This document shows, one piece after another, positions 43,873 through 53,449 of a DNA stretch of 64,000 nucleotides. The notes beneath the pieces are model-generated. The model did not search any database, had not been told where the DNA came from, and saw nothing but the letters and a program-made list of their open reading frames with translations. The stretch spans positions 1 through 64,000 of the forward strand of contig CAZSLC010000010.1 of assembly GCA_964607675.1 (NCBI GenBank), in the 5' to 3' direction. A program made the position numbers and the translations under genes. Source of the DNA: CAZSLC01 sp964607675 (GTDB lineage: Bacteria > Bacteroidota > Bacteroidia > Bacteroidales > UBA932). How positions within the stretch are numbered: position 1 is the stretch's first letter; each line of letters opens with the position of its first letter.

Positions 43873-44334
43873 TTATTGTTTATTGTATATAATTTTATCT
43901 ATCACTTTAACAAAGTCAATTTTGCTCATAGCCCCTTGAATCATGTGTGGCTCACCTTCTTTAGGGATAAATAAAATTGAAGGGATAGAACGGATACCGA
44001 AAGTAGTAGATAACTCCATCTCTTTTTCAGTATTTACTTTATATATATCTATTTTGCCTTCATACTCCTTTGCCAACTCTTCTAAAATTGGTGCCACCAT
44101 TTTACATGGGCCGCACCAACTGGCATAAAAGTCAACTATTGCCGGTTTATCTCCAAGAAATTTCCATTCATTTGGATTTGTTTCATAATTCATCACTTTT
44201 TCTAAAAAGTCTCCTTTTGTCAATTCAATTGTTTTCATACTCTCTGTTGTTTTACCTTTATTACTCTCCACACCATTAACGCAAGAAAAAAGCGCCACAA
44301 GTGAAGCTGTAAATATTAAAAATTTTTTAAACAT
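43873..44334 (-). CDS. Thioredoxin-fold lipoprotein
   Basis: 153 residues. The lipobox cysteine is Cys18 (VALFSC), so the protein should be anchored in the periplasm. The thioredoxin fold has the intact Trp73-Cys74-Gly-Pro-Cys77 site (FYASWCGPC) and the cis-proline loop (GIRSIPSILF). A 40-residue linker follows the lipid anchor. It probably reduces periplasmic disulfides or delivers thiol reductant. Divergent from the CoA-disulfide reductase fusion, which suggests shared thiol-related use. Confidence 0.93.
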   Translation of the reverse strand: MFKKFLIFTASLVALFSCVNGVESNKGKTTESMKTIELTKGDFLEKVMNYETNPNEWKFLGDKPAIVDFYASWCGPCKMVAPILEELAKEYEGKIDIYKVNTEKEMELSTTFGIRSIPSILFIPKEGEPHMIQGAMSKIDFVKVIDKIIYNKQ

Positions 44335-44375
44335 AATTATTATCTTTATTCAATTATTTCCTTTGGAATATAATA

Positions 44376-44383
44376 CAAATATA
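44376..44383 (-). promoter_or_regulatory. -7 box of the thioredoxin gene
   Basis: TATATTTG on the minus strand, 41 bases before the ATG at 44334. Confidence 0.6.
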
Positions 44384-44421
44384 ATGCCATGCTTTTCGTG
44401 AGCAATATTTTCCATTAGAAA

Positions 44422-44452
44422 TTTGTTTTAAAAGAAAATAAATTTATTTTTG
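44422..44452 (+). promoter_or_regulatory. Promoter of the CoA-disulfide reductase fusion
   Basis: TTTG (44422-44425) is followed after 19 bases by TATTTTTG (44445-44452), a full consensus match. The predicted leader is about 15 bases. Confidence 0.75.
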
Positions 44453-44473
44453 TAAAAAATTAATAATTCTATT

Positions 44474-46921
44474 ATGAAATATTTAATCATAGGAGGAGTG
44501 GCTGGAGGTGCAACTGCAGCTGCGCGAATTCGGAGAATAGACGAATTTGGAGAAATAATATTGTTTGAAAAGGGGAAATATATCTCCTACGCTAATTGTG
44601 GCTTACCATATTATATAGGTGGTACAATCTCAGACCGAGGGAAATTATTTGTACAGACCCCTTCTTCCTTTGGAGGAAGATTCAATGTAGATGTGAGGAT
44701 AGAGAGCGAAGTGGTAGAGATTGATAGCGAAGAAAAGAGAGTGACAGTGAGGAAGATAGATGGTACGCAATACATTGAAAGTTATGACAAATTATTGCTC
44801 TCACCTGGAGCCTCACCAGTGAAACCACCACTAAGAGGAATTGAGGGTAGTGGCATTTTTACCCTACGCAATGTAGATGATACCGACAATATTAAAAATT
44901 ATATGAACACCCATAAGGTGGAGAGGGCTGTAGTTGTGGGGGCTGGTTTTATCGGTCTTGAAATGGCAGAAAATCTACATAATGCAGGAGCTGCTGTCTC
45001 TGTGGTTGAAATGGGTAATCAAGTGATGGCACCAGTTGATTATTCTATTGCCTCTCATGTTCATCACCACTTACTTCAAAAAGGTGTCTCTCTCTACCTT
45101 GAAAATGGGGTAACAAGTTTTGAAAACACAAATAGAGGCATCATCGTTCAATTGAGTAATGGTGAATCACTTGAAGCCGACATTGTTATTTTATCTATAG
45201 GGGTGCGTCCAGAGACTAAACTTGCTTCAATGGCAGGGATAAAAATTGGAGAAGCAGGGGGTATTTGGGTAAATGAGTGGCTTGAAACCTCGGTGAAGGA
45301 TATCTATGCGGTTGGTGATGCCATAGAATATCCTCACCCTTTAACGGGGAAGCCTTATCTCAACTATTTGGCCAATCCTGCCAATCGTCAAGGACGTATT
45401 GTTGCAGACAACATGGTTTTTGGGAATACCATTAAATATGAAGGTGCCATTGCAACCTCGATTGCAAAAGTATTTGATATGACAGTTGCTTCTACAGGCC
45501 TCGCTGCCAAAAGGCTGAAACAGATGGGAATACAATACAGAAGTTCCACTTCTCACTCTGCATCACATGCTGGGTATTATCCATCAGCTCTCCAACTTAC
45601 AATAAAGCTTACATACAATCCAGAAAATGGCAAATTATATGGTGCACAATGTGTTGGATATGAAGGGGTAGATAAAAGGATAGATCAGATTGCAGTTCTC
45701 ATTAAGAAAGGAGGGACCATATACGATCTCATGCAAATTGAACATTGTTACGCACCCCCTTTCTCATCTGCCAAAGATCCAATTGCAATAGCAGGATATG
45801 TAGCAAACAATGTGATTAATGGGACAATGCCAATAGTATCATGGAGAGATATTGATAGTGCAGATACAGACAAAGTATTTTTATTGGATGTGCGTACCAA
45901 AGATGAGTTTGCATTTGGATCAATTAAGAGAGCTGTAAATATTCCACTTGATGATTTAAGAAGTAGACTATCAGAAATACCACAAGATAAAGAGATATAC
46001 GTTTTTTGCGCAATAGGTCTAAGGGGTTATTTAGCACTTAAAATATTAACTGCACATGGATTTAAAAATGTCAAGAATCTTACTGGAGGGTATAAAACAT
46101 ATTCTACAGCCACGGCTCCAATAATAAACAATAAAAATACTAAAATAGAGGAACCATCAATCAATTTAGATACACAAAGCATAGACAAAAAAATGAAAAC
46201 AATAAAAGTGGATGCATGCGGATTGCAATGTCCTGGTCCTGTAATGAAAGTTAAACAGACAATGGACACTCTTTCAGAAGGAGAAAGGATAGAAATTGTA
46301 GCTACAGATGAGGGGTTTGCTAGGGATGCAGAAGCCTGGTGCCGCACCACAGGCAATCAGTTCATTTCTAAAGTAGAAGAGAAGGGGAAATATACAGTAG
46401 TTATTGAGAAAGGAGGTGCTAAAGAGTGTCATTTAGTATCATCATGTGATGGGAAATCCAAAACTCTGATAATGTTTAGTGATGACCTTGACAAATCTTT
46501 AGCTACATTTGTCCTTGCAAATGGGGCCGCAGCCACAGGGCACAAAACTACCATTTTCTTTACATTTTGGGGATTAAACACTATCAAGAAAGTAAAGAAG
46601 CCAAAAGTAAAAAAAGACATTTTTGGAAAGATGTTCGGTATGATGTTGCCTTCCAGCTCTTTGAAACTTCATTTGTCCAAGATGAGCATGTTTGGTATAG
46701 GAGATAGGATGATGAGACATATAATGAAAATTAAAAAAATAGACTCTTTGGAGACATTAAGACAACAAGCCTTAGATAATGGAGTGGAGTTTATCGCATG
46801 TCAAATGTCGATGGATGTAATGGGGGTAAAACGTGAAGAGCTCCTTGACCAGGTAACAGTAGGCGGTGTCGCTACCTATATGGAACGTGCTGAAAATGCT
46901 AATGTTAACTTATTTATATAA
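44474..46921 (+). CDS. CoA-disulfide reductase-rhodanese-TusA-DsrE fusion
   Basis: 815 residues in four parts. (1) A pyridine-nucleotide disulfide oxidoreductase (1-450) with FAD loop IIGGVAGGATAAAR and the single active cysteine Cys42 in SYANCGLPYY, as in CoA-disulfide/persulfide reductases. (2) A rhodanese (about 465-560) with Cys512 in CAIGLR. (3) A TusA domain (about 575-650) with the CPGP motif (Cys586). (4) A DsrE-like domain (about 655-815) containing a basic insert and a conserved-type cysteine in FIACQMS. Together these could receive sulfane sulfur, pass it between cysteines and reduce it to sulfide. Likely cytoplasmic. Confidence 0.93.
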   Translation: MKYLIIGGVAGGATAAARIRRIDEFGEIILFEKGKYISYANCGLPYYIGGTISDRGKLFVQTPSSFGGRFNVDVRIESEVVEIDSEEKRVTVRKIDGTQYIESYDKLLLSPGASPVKPPLRGIEGSGIFTLRNVDDTDNIKNYMNTHKVERAVVVGAGFIGLEMAENLHNAGAAVSVVEMGNQVMAPVDYSIASHVHHHLLQKGVSLYLENGVTSFENTNRGIIVQLSNGESLEADIVILSIGVRPETKLASMAGIKIGEAGGIWVNEWLETSVKDIYAVGDAIEYPHPLTGKPYLNYLANPANRQGRIVADNMVFGNTIKYEGAIATSIAKVFDMTVASTGLAAKRLKQMGIQYRSSTSHSASHAGYYPSALQLTIKLTYNPENGKLYGAQCVGYEGVDKRIDQIAVLIKKGGTIYDLMQIEHCYAPPFSSAKDPIAIAGYVANNVINGTMPIVSWRDIDSADTDKVFLLDVRTKDEFAFGSIKRAVNIPLDDLRSRLSEIPQDKEIYVFCAIGLRGYLALKILTAHGFKNVKNLTGGYKTYSTATAPIINNKNTKIEEPSINLDTQSIDKKMKTIKVDACGLQCPGPVMKVKQTMDTLSEGERIEIVATDEGFARDAEAWCRTTGNQFISKVEEKGKYTVVIEKGGAKECHLVSSCDGKSKTLIMFSDDLDKSLATFVLANGAAATGHKTTIFFTFWGLNTIKKVKKPKVKKDIFGKMFGMMLPSSSLKLHLSKMSMFGIGDRMMRHIMKIKKIDSLETLRQQALDNGVEFIACQMSMDVMGVKREELLDQVTVGGVATYMERAENANVNLFI

Positions 46922-46922
46922 C

Positions 46923-47279
46923 ATGAGTAATTTATGTAAAATAAGAGATATTCAGAGAAGTGTCATAGCCTTTGAGCAAGATTTTATCAAATGTTATGGC
47001 ATTTGTCTTAATGAAGGTATGGCACTTTGCTCAATAAATAACTCTCCAGATAAGGAGTTAACATCTGGTGAGTTAAGTGAATTTTTAAGTTTGAGTGCCT
47101 CAAATACTTCCAAAATCATATCATCAATGGAAAATAAAAAACTTTTAAAACGAACACTCGGCCAAAAAGATAAGAGACAGATGTATTTTTCATTAACTAA
47201 TCAAGGTAAGGAGATGCTTTCCAATATTATCTCTGATGATATTCCAATTCCTGAATTGCTAAATAAATTAATTGATTAA
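46923..47279 (+). CDS. MarR-family transcriptional regulator, cysteine-rich
   Basis: 118 residues from the ATG at 46923, one base after the fusion gene's stop. The winged helix is seen in TSGELSEFLSLSASNTSKIISSMENK (recognition helix) and LLKRTLGQKDKRQMYFSLT (wing). The N-terminal helix carries Cys5, Cys24, Cys28 and Cys36; cysteine there is the redox switch in OhrR-type MarR proteins. It probably controls the fusion gene and perhaps the divergent thioredoxin in response to reactive sulfur or oxidants. Confidence 0.88.
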   Translation: MSNLCKIRDIQRSVIAFEQDFIKCYGICLNEGMALCSINNSPDKELTSGELSEFLSLSASNTSKIISSMENKKLLKRTLGQKDKRQMYFSLTNQGKEMLSNIISDDIPIPELLNKLID

Positions 47280-47314
47280 ATATAAATATCTTGCAACGTA
47301 ACAATAGAATCATT

Positions 47315-47998
47315 ATGAGAATTAAACTAATATTAATAGTCATCCTATCATCGTTATTTCTAACCTCATGCAATGGGACAAAGGATGATGAATATACTGA
47401 GAAAGAGAGACAATTATTAAAATTGGGATTAGTAGATATTCAGAAACAAAGTGAATCTATAGATGTACATCTGGTATATGCCACCCCTTTTAATTTTATG
47501 GGAAAGCAACTTTATAAAGACATGACACATGCATTTATGCTCCCAAAAAGTGCTCAAATGTTATTAGAGGCTGAAAAAAACTTAAAGAAAGAGCGTCCCG
47601 ATCTCTCATTCAGAATATATGATGCAGCGCGGCCTATATCAATTCAACACGATATGTGGAATATGGTGGTAGGTACTGACATGGAAGATTTTGTTGCAAA
47701 CCCAACTAAAGGTCGAGGTATGCACAACTATGGTATTGCCATTGATCTAACACTTATTGATTGCACAGGAAACCCACTTCCAATGGGTTCGGAATATGAC
47801 TATTTTGGGGATGAAGCGAGAACTAATATTGAAACTGAACTTCTCGCTACGGGTCGCATCACCCAAAGAGAACTTGAAAATCGTCTCCTTCTGAGAAAAG
47901 TGATGACTGAAAGTGGGTTTTTAGTTTACCATGCAGAGTGGTGGCATTTCAACTCAATGGATGTTTCACAAATCGAAGGAATTAATGTAATACCATAA
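47315..47998 (+). CDS. D-Ala-D-Ala dipeptidase (VanX/DdpX family, M15D) lipoprotein
   Basis: 227 residues from the ATG at 47315. The lipobox cysteine is Cys19 (LFLTSC). The zinc-binding motif is GMHNYGIAID (His137, Asp144) with EWWH (catalytic Glu208, ligand His211) and Arg106 in YDAARP. VanX-type enzymes split D-Ala-D-Ala. In species without glycopeptide-resistance clusters they are thought to recycle cell-wall dipeptides. No vanH or vanA ligase neighbour is present, so a recycling role is more likely. Confidence 0.9.
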   Translation: MRIKLILIVILSSLFLTSCNGTKDDEYTEKERQLLKLGLVDIQKQSESIDVHLVYATPFNFMGKQLYKDMTHAFMLPKSAQMLLEAEKNLKKERPDLSFRIYDAARPISIQHDMWNMVVGTDMEDFVANPTKGRGMHNYGIAIDLTLIDCTGNPLPMGSEYDYFGDEARTNIETELLATGRITQRELENRLLLRKVMTESGFLVYHAEWWHFNSMDVSQIEGINVIP

Positions 47999-48023
47999 AT
48001 ATTTTATATAAAACATATTTGTT

Positions 48024-50327
48024 ATGTCAAAAATTAGTAAATCAATTGCACTTGCATATCATCATAATGATAGACCTGGTAAGATAGAAGTGGTACCTAC
48101 CAAGCCTTACTCTTCTCAACACGATTTATCGTTGGCATATTCACCAGGAGTAGCCTTTCCATGCTTAGAAATAGAGAAGAATACTCAAGATGCCTATGAA
48201 TACACAAATAAGGGCAATTTAGTGGCCGTAATATCTAATGGTACTGCGGTACTTGGTTTGGGAAATATTGGGGCAGAGGCAGGTAAGCCTGTTATGGAAG
48301 GTAAAGCTCTCTTGTTTAAAATCTTTGCTGGGCTTGACGGATTCGATATAGAAGTTGATGAAAAAGATCCAGAAAAATTTATTCAGGTAGTAAAAGCGAT
48401 ATCTCCTACTTTTGGAGGGATTAACCTTGAAGATATTAAGGCACCTGAGTGTTTTGAGATAGAGAGGAGGCTTAAAAATGAATGTAACATTCCTGTTATG
48501 CACGATGATCAGCATGGGACAGCTATTATTTCTTCAGCAGGACTACTAAATGCCCTTGAACTTCAAAGAAAAAAAATAGATGAGATAAAACTGGTAGTTA
48601 ACGGAGCTGGTGCTGCTGCAATTGCCTGCACCTCTTTATATATTTCCTTAGGGGTAAAGAGGGAGAATGTCGTTATTTGCGATAGCAAGGGGGTCATCTC
48701 CACTGCTCGCAAGGATCTTAACGAACAGAAGAGAGGATTTGCTACCAATAGAAAGATAGAGACTTTGGCAGAGGCTATGAAAGGTGCAGATGTCTTTTTA
48801 GGACTTTCTGTCAAAGATGTGCTTACTAAAGAGATGCTCCAATCGATGGCAGAGAGACCTATTGTGTTTGCACTGGCCAATCCTGATCCTGAAATTGAGT
48901 ACCACCAAGCAATGTCTTCAAGAGATGATCTTATTTTTGCCACTGGTAGATCTGATTATCCAAATCAAATAAACAATGTCCTTGGTTTCCCTTATATTTT
49001 CAGAGGTGCGCTCGATGTTAGGGCCACTGCAATTAATGAAGAGATGAAATTGGCTGCGGTGAAGGCAATTGCCCAGTTAGCAAAACAACCTGTTCCATCT
49101 GTTGTTAACAGCGCATATGGAATAGATGAATTACATTTTAGCACTGATTATATATTACCTAAACCATTGGATCCAAGGCTATTGACCGCTGTTGCACCTG
49201 CAGTTGCCAAGGCAGCTATAGAATCTGGAGTGGCACAAAAATCAATTACAAATTGGATTGAATACGAGGAACATCTCCACAAAATGATGGGATATGACAA
49301 TAAATTGGTACGCAGATTTATGGAAGCTGCAAGATGTCAACCAATGAGGGTTGCATTTGGGGAGGCAAATACTGATAATATGCTTTTGGCTGCTGTACAT
49401 GCTAAGAATGAAGGGGTATGCATACCTGTCTTATTGGGTAATCAGGATAGAATTAAAGCGAGAGCTGATAGGTTGAATATATCAATTGAAGGGATAGAGA
49501 TAGTAAATCCCCGTTTAGATTCTGAAATGGAACGACGTGAGCGTTACGCAACGGAACTCACTAAAAAGAATGCAAGAAAGGGATACACCTTTTCAGAGAG
49601 TTATGAGTTGATGTTTGACAGAAATTGGTTTGGTATGATGATGGTTGAAGTTGGTGATGCAGATGCTTTTATAGCTGGTAACTATTCAAATAACTGTGCT
49701 ATCTCAGCAATTGCCAAAGAGGTGGTGGGTGTGAAAGATGGGGTAGATACATTTATCACAGTGCATATAATAAATACCAAAAAAGGGGTCAAATTTCTTG
49801 CGGATACATCTATCAATGAAGATATGACAGTGAATAAACTTGTTGATATCACAAAATTATCTGATGGTTTAGTTAAATATTTCTCATTTGACCCAGTAAT
49901 AGCTATGGTCTCATACAGCAATTTTGGTTCTAACATAGATGTCCCCAATTCAAGTGCATCTATAGTACATGAAGCTGTTGCAAGATTACACAGAGAGAAT
50001 CCAGAAATATGTGTAGATGGCGAGATGCAGATTACTCTGGCACTTGACAAAGCAAGTAGAGATAGAAATTATCCATTTAATACACTTAAAAATAAAGATG
50101 TCAATACAATAATATTCCCATCGCTTGATGCTGCTTCTGCATCATATAGGATGATGCTCCAAATGGGAATTGGTGAGGCCATTGGCCCTATTCAAGTGGG
50201 ACTTAATAAACCTATTCACTTCACCTCTGTAGAGGCTCCAGTGCGTGAAATAGTCAACCTTGTAACGATAGCTTCATTGGACGCTGCAGTATCAATGAGG
50301 GCAAACAATTGCAAATTAGAAAGATAA
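48024..50327 (+). CDS. maeB: NADP-dependent malic enzyme with phosphotransacetylase-like domain
   Basis: 767 residues, the long MaeB form. The N-terminal malic domain has SLAYSPGVAFPC and VISNGTAVLGLGNIG, and VMHDDQHGTAI is the metal and malate site. An NAD(P)-binding domain follows (VVNGAGAAAIAC), and the C-terminal 330 residues resemble phosphate acetyltransferase, thought to be regulatory. The enzyme converts malate to pyruvate and CO2 with NADP reduction, linking C4 acids to pyruvate and NADPH supply. Confidence 0.96.
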   Translation: MSKISKSIALAYHHNDRPGKIEVVPTKPYSSQHDLSLAYSPGVAFPCLEIEKNTQDAYEYTNKGNLVAVISNGTAVLGLGNIGAEAGKPVMEGKALLFKIFAGLDGFDIEVDEKDPEKFIQVVKAISPTFGGINLEDIKAPECFEIERRLKNECNIPVMHDDQHGTAIISSAGLLNALELQRKKIDEIKLVVNGAGAAAIACTSLYISLGVKRENVVICDSKGVISTARKDLNEQKRGFATNRKIETLAEAMKGADVFLGLSVKDVLTKEMLQSMAERPIVFALANPDPEIEYHQAMSSRDDLIFATGRSDYPNQINNVLGFPYIFRGALDVRATAINEEMKLAAVKAIAQLAKQPVPSVVNSAYGIDELHFSTDYILPKPLDPRLLTAVAPAVAKAAIESGVAQKSITNWIEYEEHLHKMMGYDNKLVRRFMEAARCQPMRVAFGEANTDNMLLAAVHAKNEGVCIPVLLGNQDRIKARADRLNISIEGIEIVNPRLDSEMERRERYATELTKKNARKGYTFSESYELMFDRNWFGMMMVEVGDADAFIAGNYSNNCAISAIAKEVVGVKDGVDTFITVHIINTKKGVKFLADTSINEDMTVNKLVDITKLSDGLVKYFSFDPVIAMVSYSNFGSNIDVPNSSASIVHEAVARLHRENPEICVDGEMQITLALDKASRDRNYPFNTLKNKDVNTIIFPSLDAASASYRMMLQMGIGEAIGPIQVGLNKPIHFTSVEAPVREIVNLVTIASLDAAVSMRANNCKLER

Positions 50328-50374
50328 CATAATATATTATCAGAAGAAACATATCATTATTAATTAAATAAAAC

Positions 50375-52009
50375 ATGAAACGACTTACAATAATATTATC
50401 TTTTTTCCTATTATTGATTAGTGTCTCACTTCAAGCTCAAACAGGAAAAATAACTAAAGAATTACCAACTCCAGGAGATTTTGCAACAGGGATCTGCTCC
50501 GATGGCAAACACTTATGGGTGGCAGATAGAGAGAAAGATTTAATCTACTGTATAAACCCCAACAATGGAAAGGTGATAAAAAGTATAGAATCTCCTGCTT
50601 ATTGGCCCACAGGCCTTACTTGGGATGGAAAATATCTTTGGTGTGCCGATCAGCGTGGTAGGACTGATATTGCTGAGGATAGGGATGGTATGATATTTAT
50701 GATAGATCCTCAAGATGGTACTATTTTAAAAACTCTTCAAGCTCCTGCCAATTCTCCCAAAGGTCTGGCATGGGATGGAAAATATTTATGGATGACCGAT
50801 GATCGAAAAGACAAGGTGATTCAGTTCAATCCATCTGATGGGACCACCATCAATTCTTTTAAATCTCCAGCAAAAGATCCTTCAGGTATCTCCTTTGATG
50901 GAAAATACCTCTGGATTGCAGATAGTGGCACAGATGAAATATATATGGTGAATCCTGAAAATGGGTGGGTTATCATAATAATGGATGCCCCTGGTAAAAG
51001 CATTCATGGAATAACAGTTCAAGGGGAGAGGCTCTGGGCAGCAGATTACTATGACAACAAATTGTATGAAGTAATAATTAAGGATAAAACCCCTTATATA
51101 AGGAAAGACAAACAGACACATAAGATTACCTATAGACATAGTATAACATGTTTCGGTCCTGGAAAAATAAAATCATTTGATCTCCATTTTGCACTCCCAG
51201 AAAATAGGTCTAATCAAGACATAAAAGGGGAAATACAATATAGTATCAAACCAACTAATTATGAAAAAGACCAATGGGGACAGACAACGGCTTATTTTAA
51301 TTTTAAGGACATAAAGCCAGGAGAAAAAATAAATTTAGATATGGTTGTAAATGCCGATACATACAATGTTAGGTATTTCATATATCCCGAATTTGTTGGA
51401 TCATTGGAAGATATACCTTCTGAGATATCAGACAAATATCTTGCAGATGATGAAAAATATCAAATACACAGCGATATAATACAAAATACTGTTAAAAAGG
51501 TATTGGGGGATGAAAAAAATCCATATATGATTGTTAGAAGACTTCATCAGTTTTTGATAGCTCACCTCTATTACAATATGGATGGTGCGTGGGATACAGC
51601 ACCTACCGTCATCAAGAATGGACATGGTTCATGTTCGGAATACACTTTTGCATTTATTGCACTCTGTCGTGCAGCAGGGCTTCCTGCCAGATATGTCGGT
51701 TCTGTGTGGAATCGTCCAGTGGAAGCATTTCTCGATGAAGTATATCATAGATGGATAGAGGTATATCTTCCAGGATATGGATGGATTCCTACAGATCCTA
51801 CTCACGGAGACAGAGATCTACCTCGCGATCAGGCATTCCCTATTGGATTAGTAAGAAATTATGCACTCATCACAACTCAATCTGGAGGTGGATCATCAAC
51901 AATGGAATGGAACTATAATAGTAACAGTACATATGTCACTGAACCAAAGACCAATTTAAATATTATTCATTTTGCCGATTGGGAATTGATAGAAGAGAAG
52001 ACTAAATAG
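50375..52009 (+). CDS. Exported transglutaminase-like protein with beta-propeller
   Basis: 544 residues with a signal peptide (cleaved near SLQAQT). Residues about 30-240 form six propeller blades with the repeat phrase WDGKYLW/ADxxxDxIY. A beta-sandwich linker follows, then a transglutaminase-like domain with a complete triad: Cys420 (GSCSEYTFA), His458 (YHRWIEV) and Asp474 (PTDPTHG). The fold often acts as a peptidase or peptide-crosslinking enzyme in bacteria. Periplasmic or surface; the substrate is unknown. Converges on the nuo operon. Confidence 0.88.
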   Translation: MKRLTIILSFFLLLISVSLQAQTGKITKELPTPGDFATGICSDGKHLWVADREKDLIYCINPNNGKVIKSIESPAYWPTGLTWDGKYLWCADQRGRTDIAEDRDGMIFMIDPQDGTILKTLQAPANSPKGLAWDGKYLWMTDDRKDKVIQFNPSDGTTINSFKSPAKDPSGISFDGKYLWIADSGTDEIYMVNPENGWVIIIMDAPGKSIHGITVQGERLWAADYYDNKLYEVIIKDKTPYIRKDKQTHKITYRHSITCFGPGKIKSFDLHFALPENRSNQDIKGEIQYSIKPTNYEKDQWGQTTAYFNFKDIKPGEKINLDMVVNADTYNVRYFIYPEFVGSLEDIPSEISDKYLADDEKYQIHSDIIQNTVKKVLGDEKNPYMIVRRLHQFLIAHLYYNMDGAWDTAPTVIKNGHGSCSEYTFAFIALCRAAGLPARYVGSVWNRPVEAFLDEVYHRWIEVYLPGYGWIPTDPTHGDRDLPRDQAFPIGLVRNYALITTQSGGGSSTMEWNYNSNSTYVTEPKTNLNIIHFADWELIEEKTK

Positions 52010-52020
52010 CAAGGTGCTAT
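52006..52020. terminator. Small hairpin between the transglutaminase and nuoN stops
   Basis: ATAGC-AAGGT-GCTAT, a 5-bp stem spanning the gap between two convergent stop codons. Lacks a clear T run on either strand; possible weak bidirectional terminator. Confidence 0.25.
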
Positions 52021-53445
52021 CTACTGAATCAATCCATAAAAATATTCATACACGCCACTTGTCAATCCTAAAGCCACTACTGAGGTCAAGCAAACAATAA
52101 GGGTAATCCTTAATGAAGAGTTTGATTTAAAATAGGGGATAGGGTTGTCATTTGGGGTGATAAACATGGCCTTCACTATCAATAAGTAATAGTAAAGAGA
52201 GATTACTGTGTTGATCAAAGCGATAAATACAGTTATGTAAAAACCACTATGGAAGGCAGATGCAAAGACGAAAAATTTGCTAAAGAAACCTGCAAAAGGT
52301 GGTATCCCTGCCAAAGAGAACAAAGCTAAAGTCATGATGATAGAGAGTTTAGGATTGGTCTTATACAATCCGTTATAAGCATCTCTATCCACCCTTCCCA
52401 TTCCTCCTGAATTGTGCTCAATCGCATTTATAACTCCAAATATAGCCATATTAGCCACCATGTAGACCAATATATAATAAACCAAAGAGGCAAAGCCCTC
52501 TGAAGAGCCAGAAAGCACTGCAAGCATAATGTAACCAGCTTGTGAAATAGAACTAAAAGCCATAAATCGTTTGAGGTCAGATGACTGTCTTATTGCAAAG
52601 AGGTTAGCAATTGTAATTGTTACAACTATCACTAAACATAACATTTCACTCCACAAATCAATCATATTAGAGAACACATTGACTAATATGCTCATCAGAG
52701 CAAAAGAGGCGGCACCTTTGGAAATTACAGATAAAAATGCAGTGACAGGGGTAGGGGCTCCTTGATAGGTATCGGCAGTCCATAAATGGAAAGGGACAAG
52801 ACTAATCTTAAAGGCAAGCCCAGTGAAAATGAAAACTAAAGAAAGAATTTGTAGAGGGGAACCATTAATGCCACTAACCAAATCTCCAAAATATAGTGTG
52901 CCCACCGTCCCATACAACATAGAAATGCCATAAAGGAACAATCCGCTTGAGAAAAGTGCGGTTAAAATAAATTTAGCACCAGCCTCTGCGCTATTGTTTT
53001 TATATTTATCAAATGCCACAAGGCATGCTACAGGAATCGTAGCAAGTTCAAGTCCCATAAAGAAGAGTAAAAAGTGTCCCGCACTAATCATAAAATAGAT
53101 ACCAATAAGGGTACTCGCTGTTAAAATAAAAAACTCCCCTTTTTTGTGTTCAGCCCCCTCTTGATCCAGCCAAGGGCTCGACTGCATAAAAACCATAATT
53201 GTCCCAAAGGTTAGGATACTTTTCATTACTGATGCCAAAGGTGTCGAATGGTACATACCTCCAAAAAGGGTTAACTCCTCAGGGATAATATTAAGTACCA
53301 AATGAATAGCTAAGAGAATACAAGCGGTAGGTTTAAGTAGATACCTATATTTGGTAGGGATAATTAAATCAGAAATAAATATTAATAGGAACACAGCAAT
53401 CAAAGAGAGTTCCTGGTGCATTTGCAATATCGATGATACTTCCAT
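52021..53445 (-). CDS. nuoN: NADH-quinone oxidoreductase subunit N
   Basis: 474 residues with about 13-14 transmembrane helices, of the antiporter-like proton-pumping family. LVPFHLWTADTYQGAPTPVTAFLS is the signature with the conserved lysine/histidine area, and FMAFSSISQAGYIMLA follows. Last gene of the nuo operon, 4 bases after nuoM. Forms one proton channel of complex I next to NuoK/J. Confidence 0.95.
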   Translation of the reverse strand: MEVSSILQMHQELSLIAVFLLIFISDLIIPTKYRYLLKPTACILLAIHLVLNIIPEELTLFGGMYHSTPLASVMKSILTFGTIMVFMQSSPWLDQEGAEHKKGEFFILTASTLIGIYFMISAGHFLLFFMGLELATIPVACLVAFDKYKNNSAEAGAKFILTALFSSGLFLYGISMLYGTVGTLYFGDLVSGINGSPLQILSLVFIFTGLAFKISLVPFHLWTADTYQGAPTPVTAFLSVISKGAASFALMSILVNVFSNMIDLWSEMLCLVIVVTITIANLFAIRQSSDLKRFMAFSSISQAGYIMLAVLSGSSEGFASLVYYILVYMVANMAIFGVINAIEHNSGGMGRVDRDAYNGLYKTNPKLSIIMTLALFSLAGIPPFAGFFSKFFVFASAFHSGFYITVFIALINTVISLYYYLLIVKAMFITPNDNPIPYFKSNSSLRITLIVCLTSVVALGLTSGVYEYFYGLIQ

Positions 53446-53449
53446 AATA

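Noticed and set aside
47315..47998. Glycopeptide-resistance (van) cluster
   Set aside because: A VanX-type dipeptidase and a VanZ-like protein are both present but lie 35 kb apart, with no vanH/vanA/vanS/vanR set; both are common housekeeping families in Bacteroidota.
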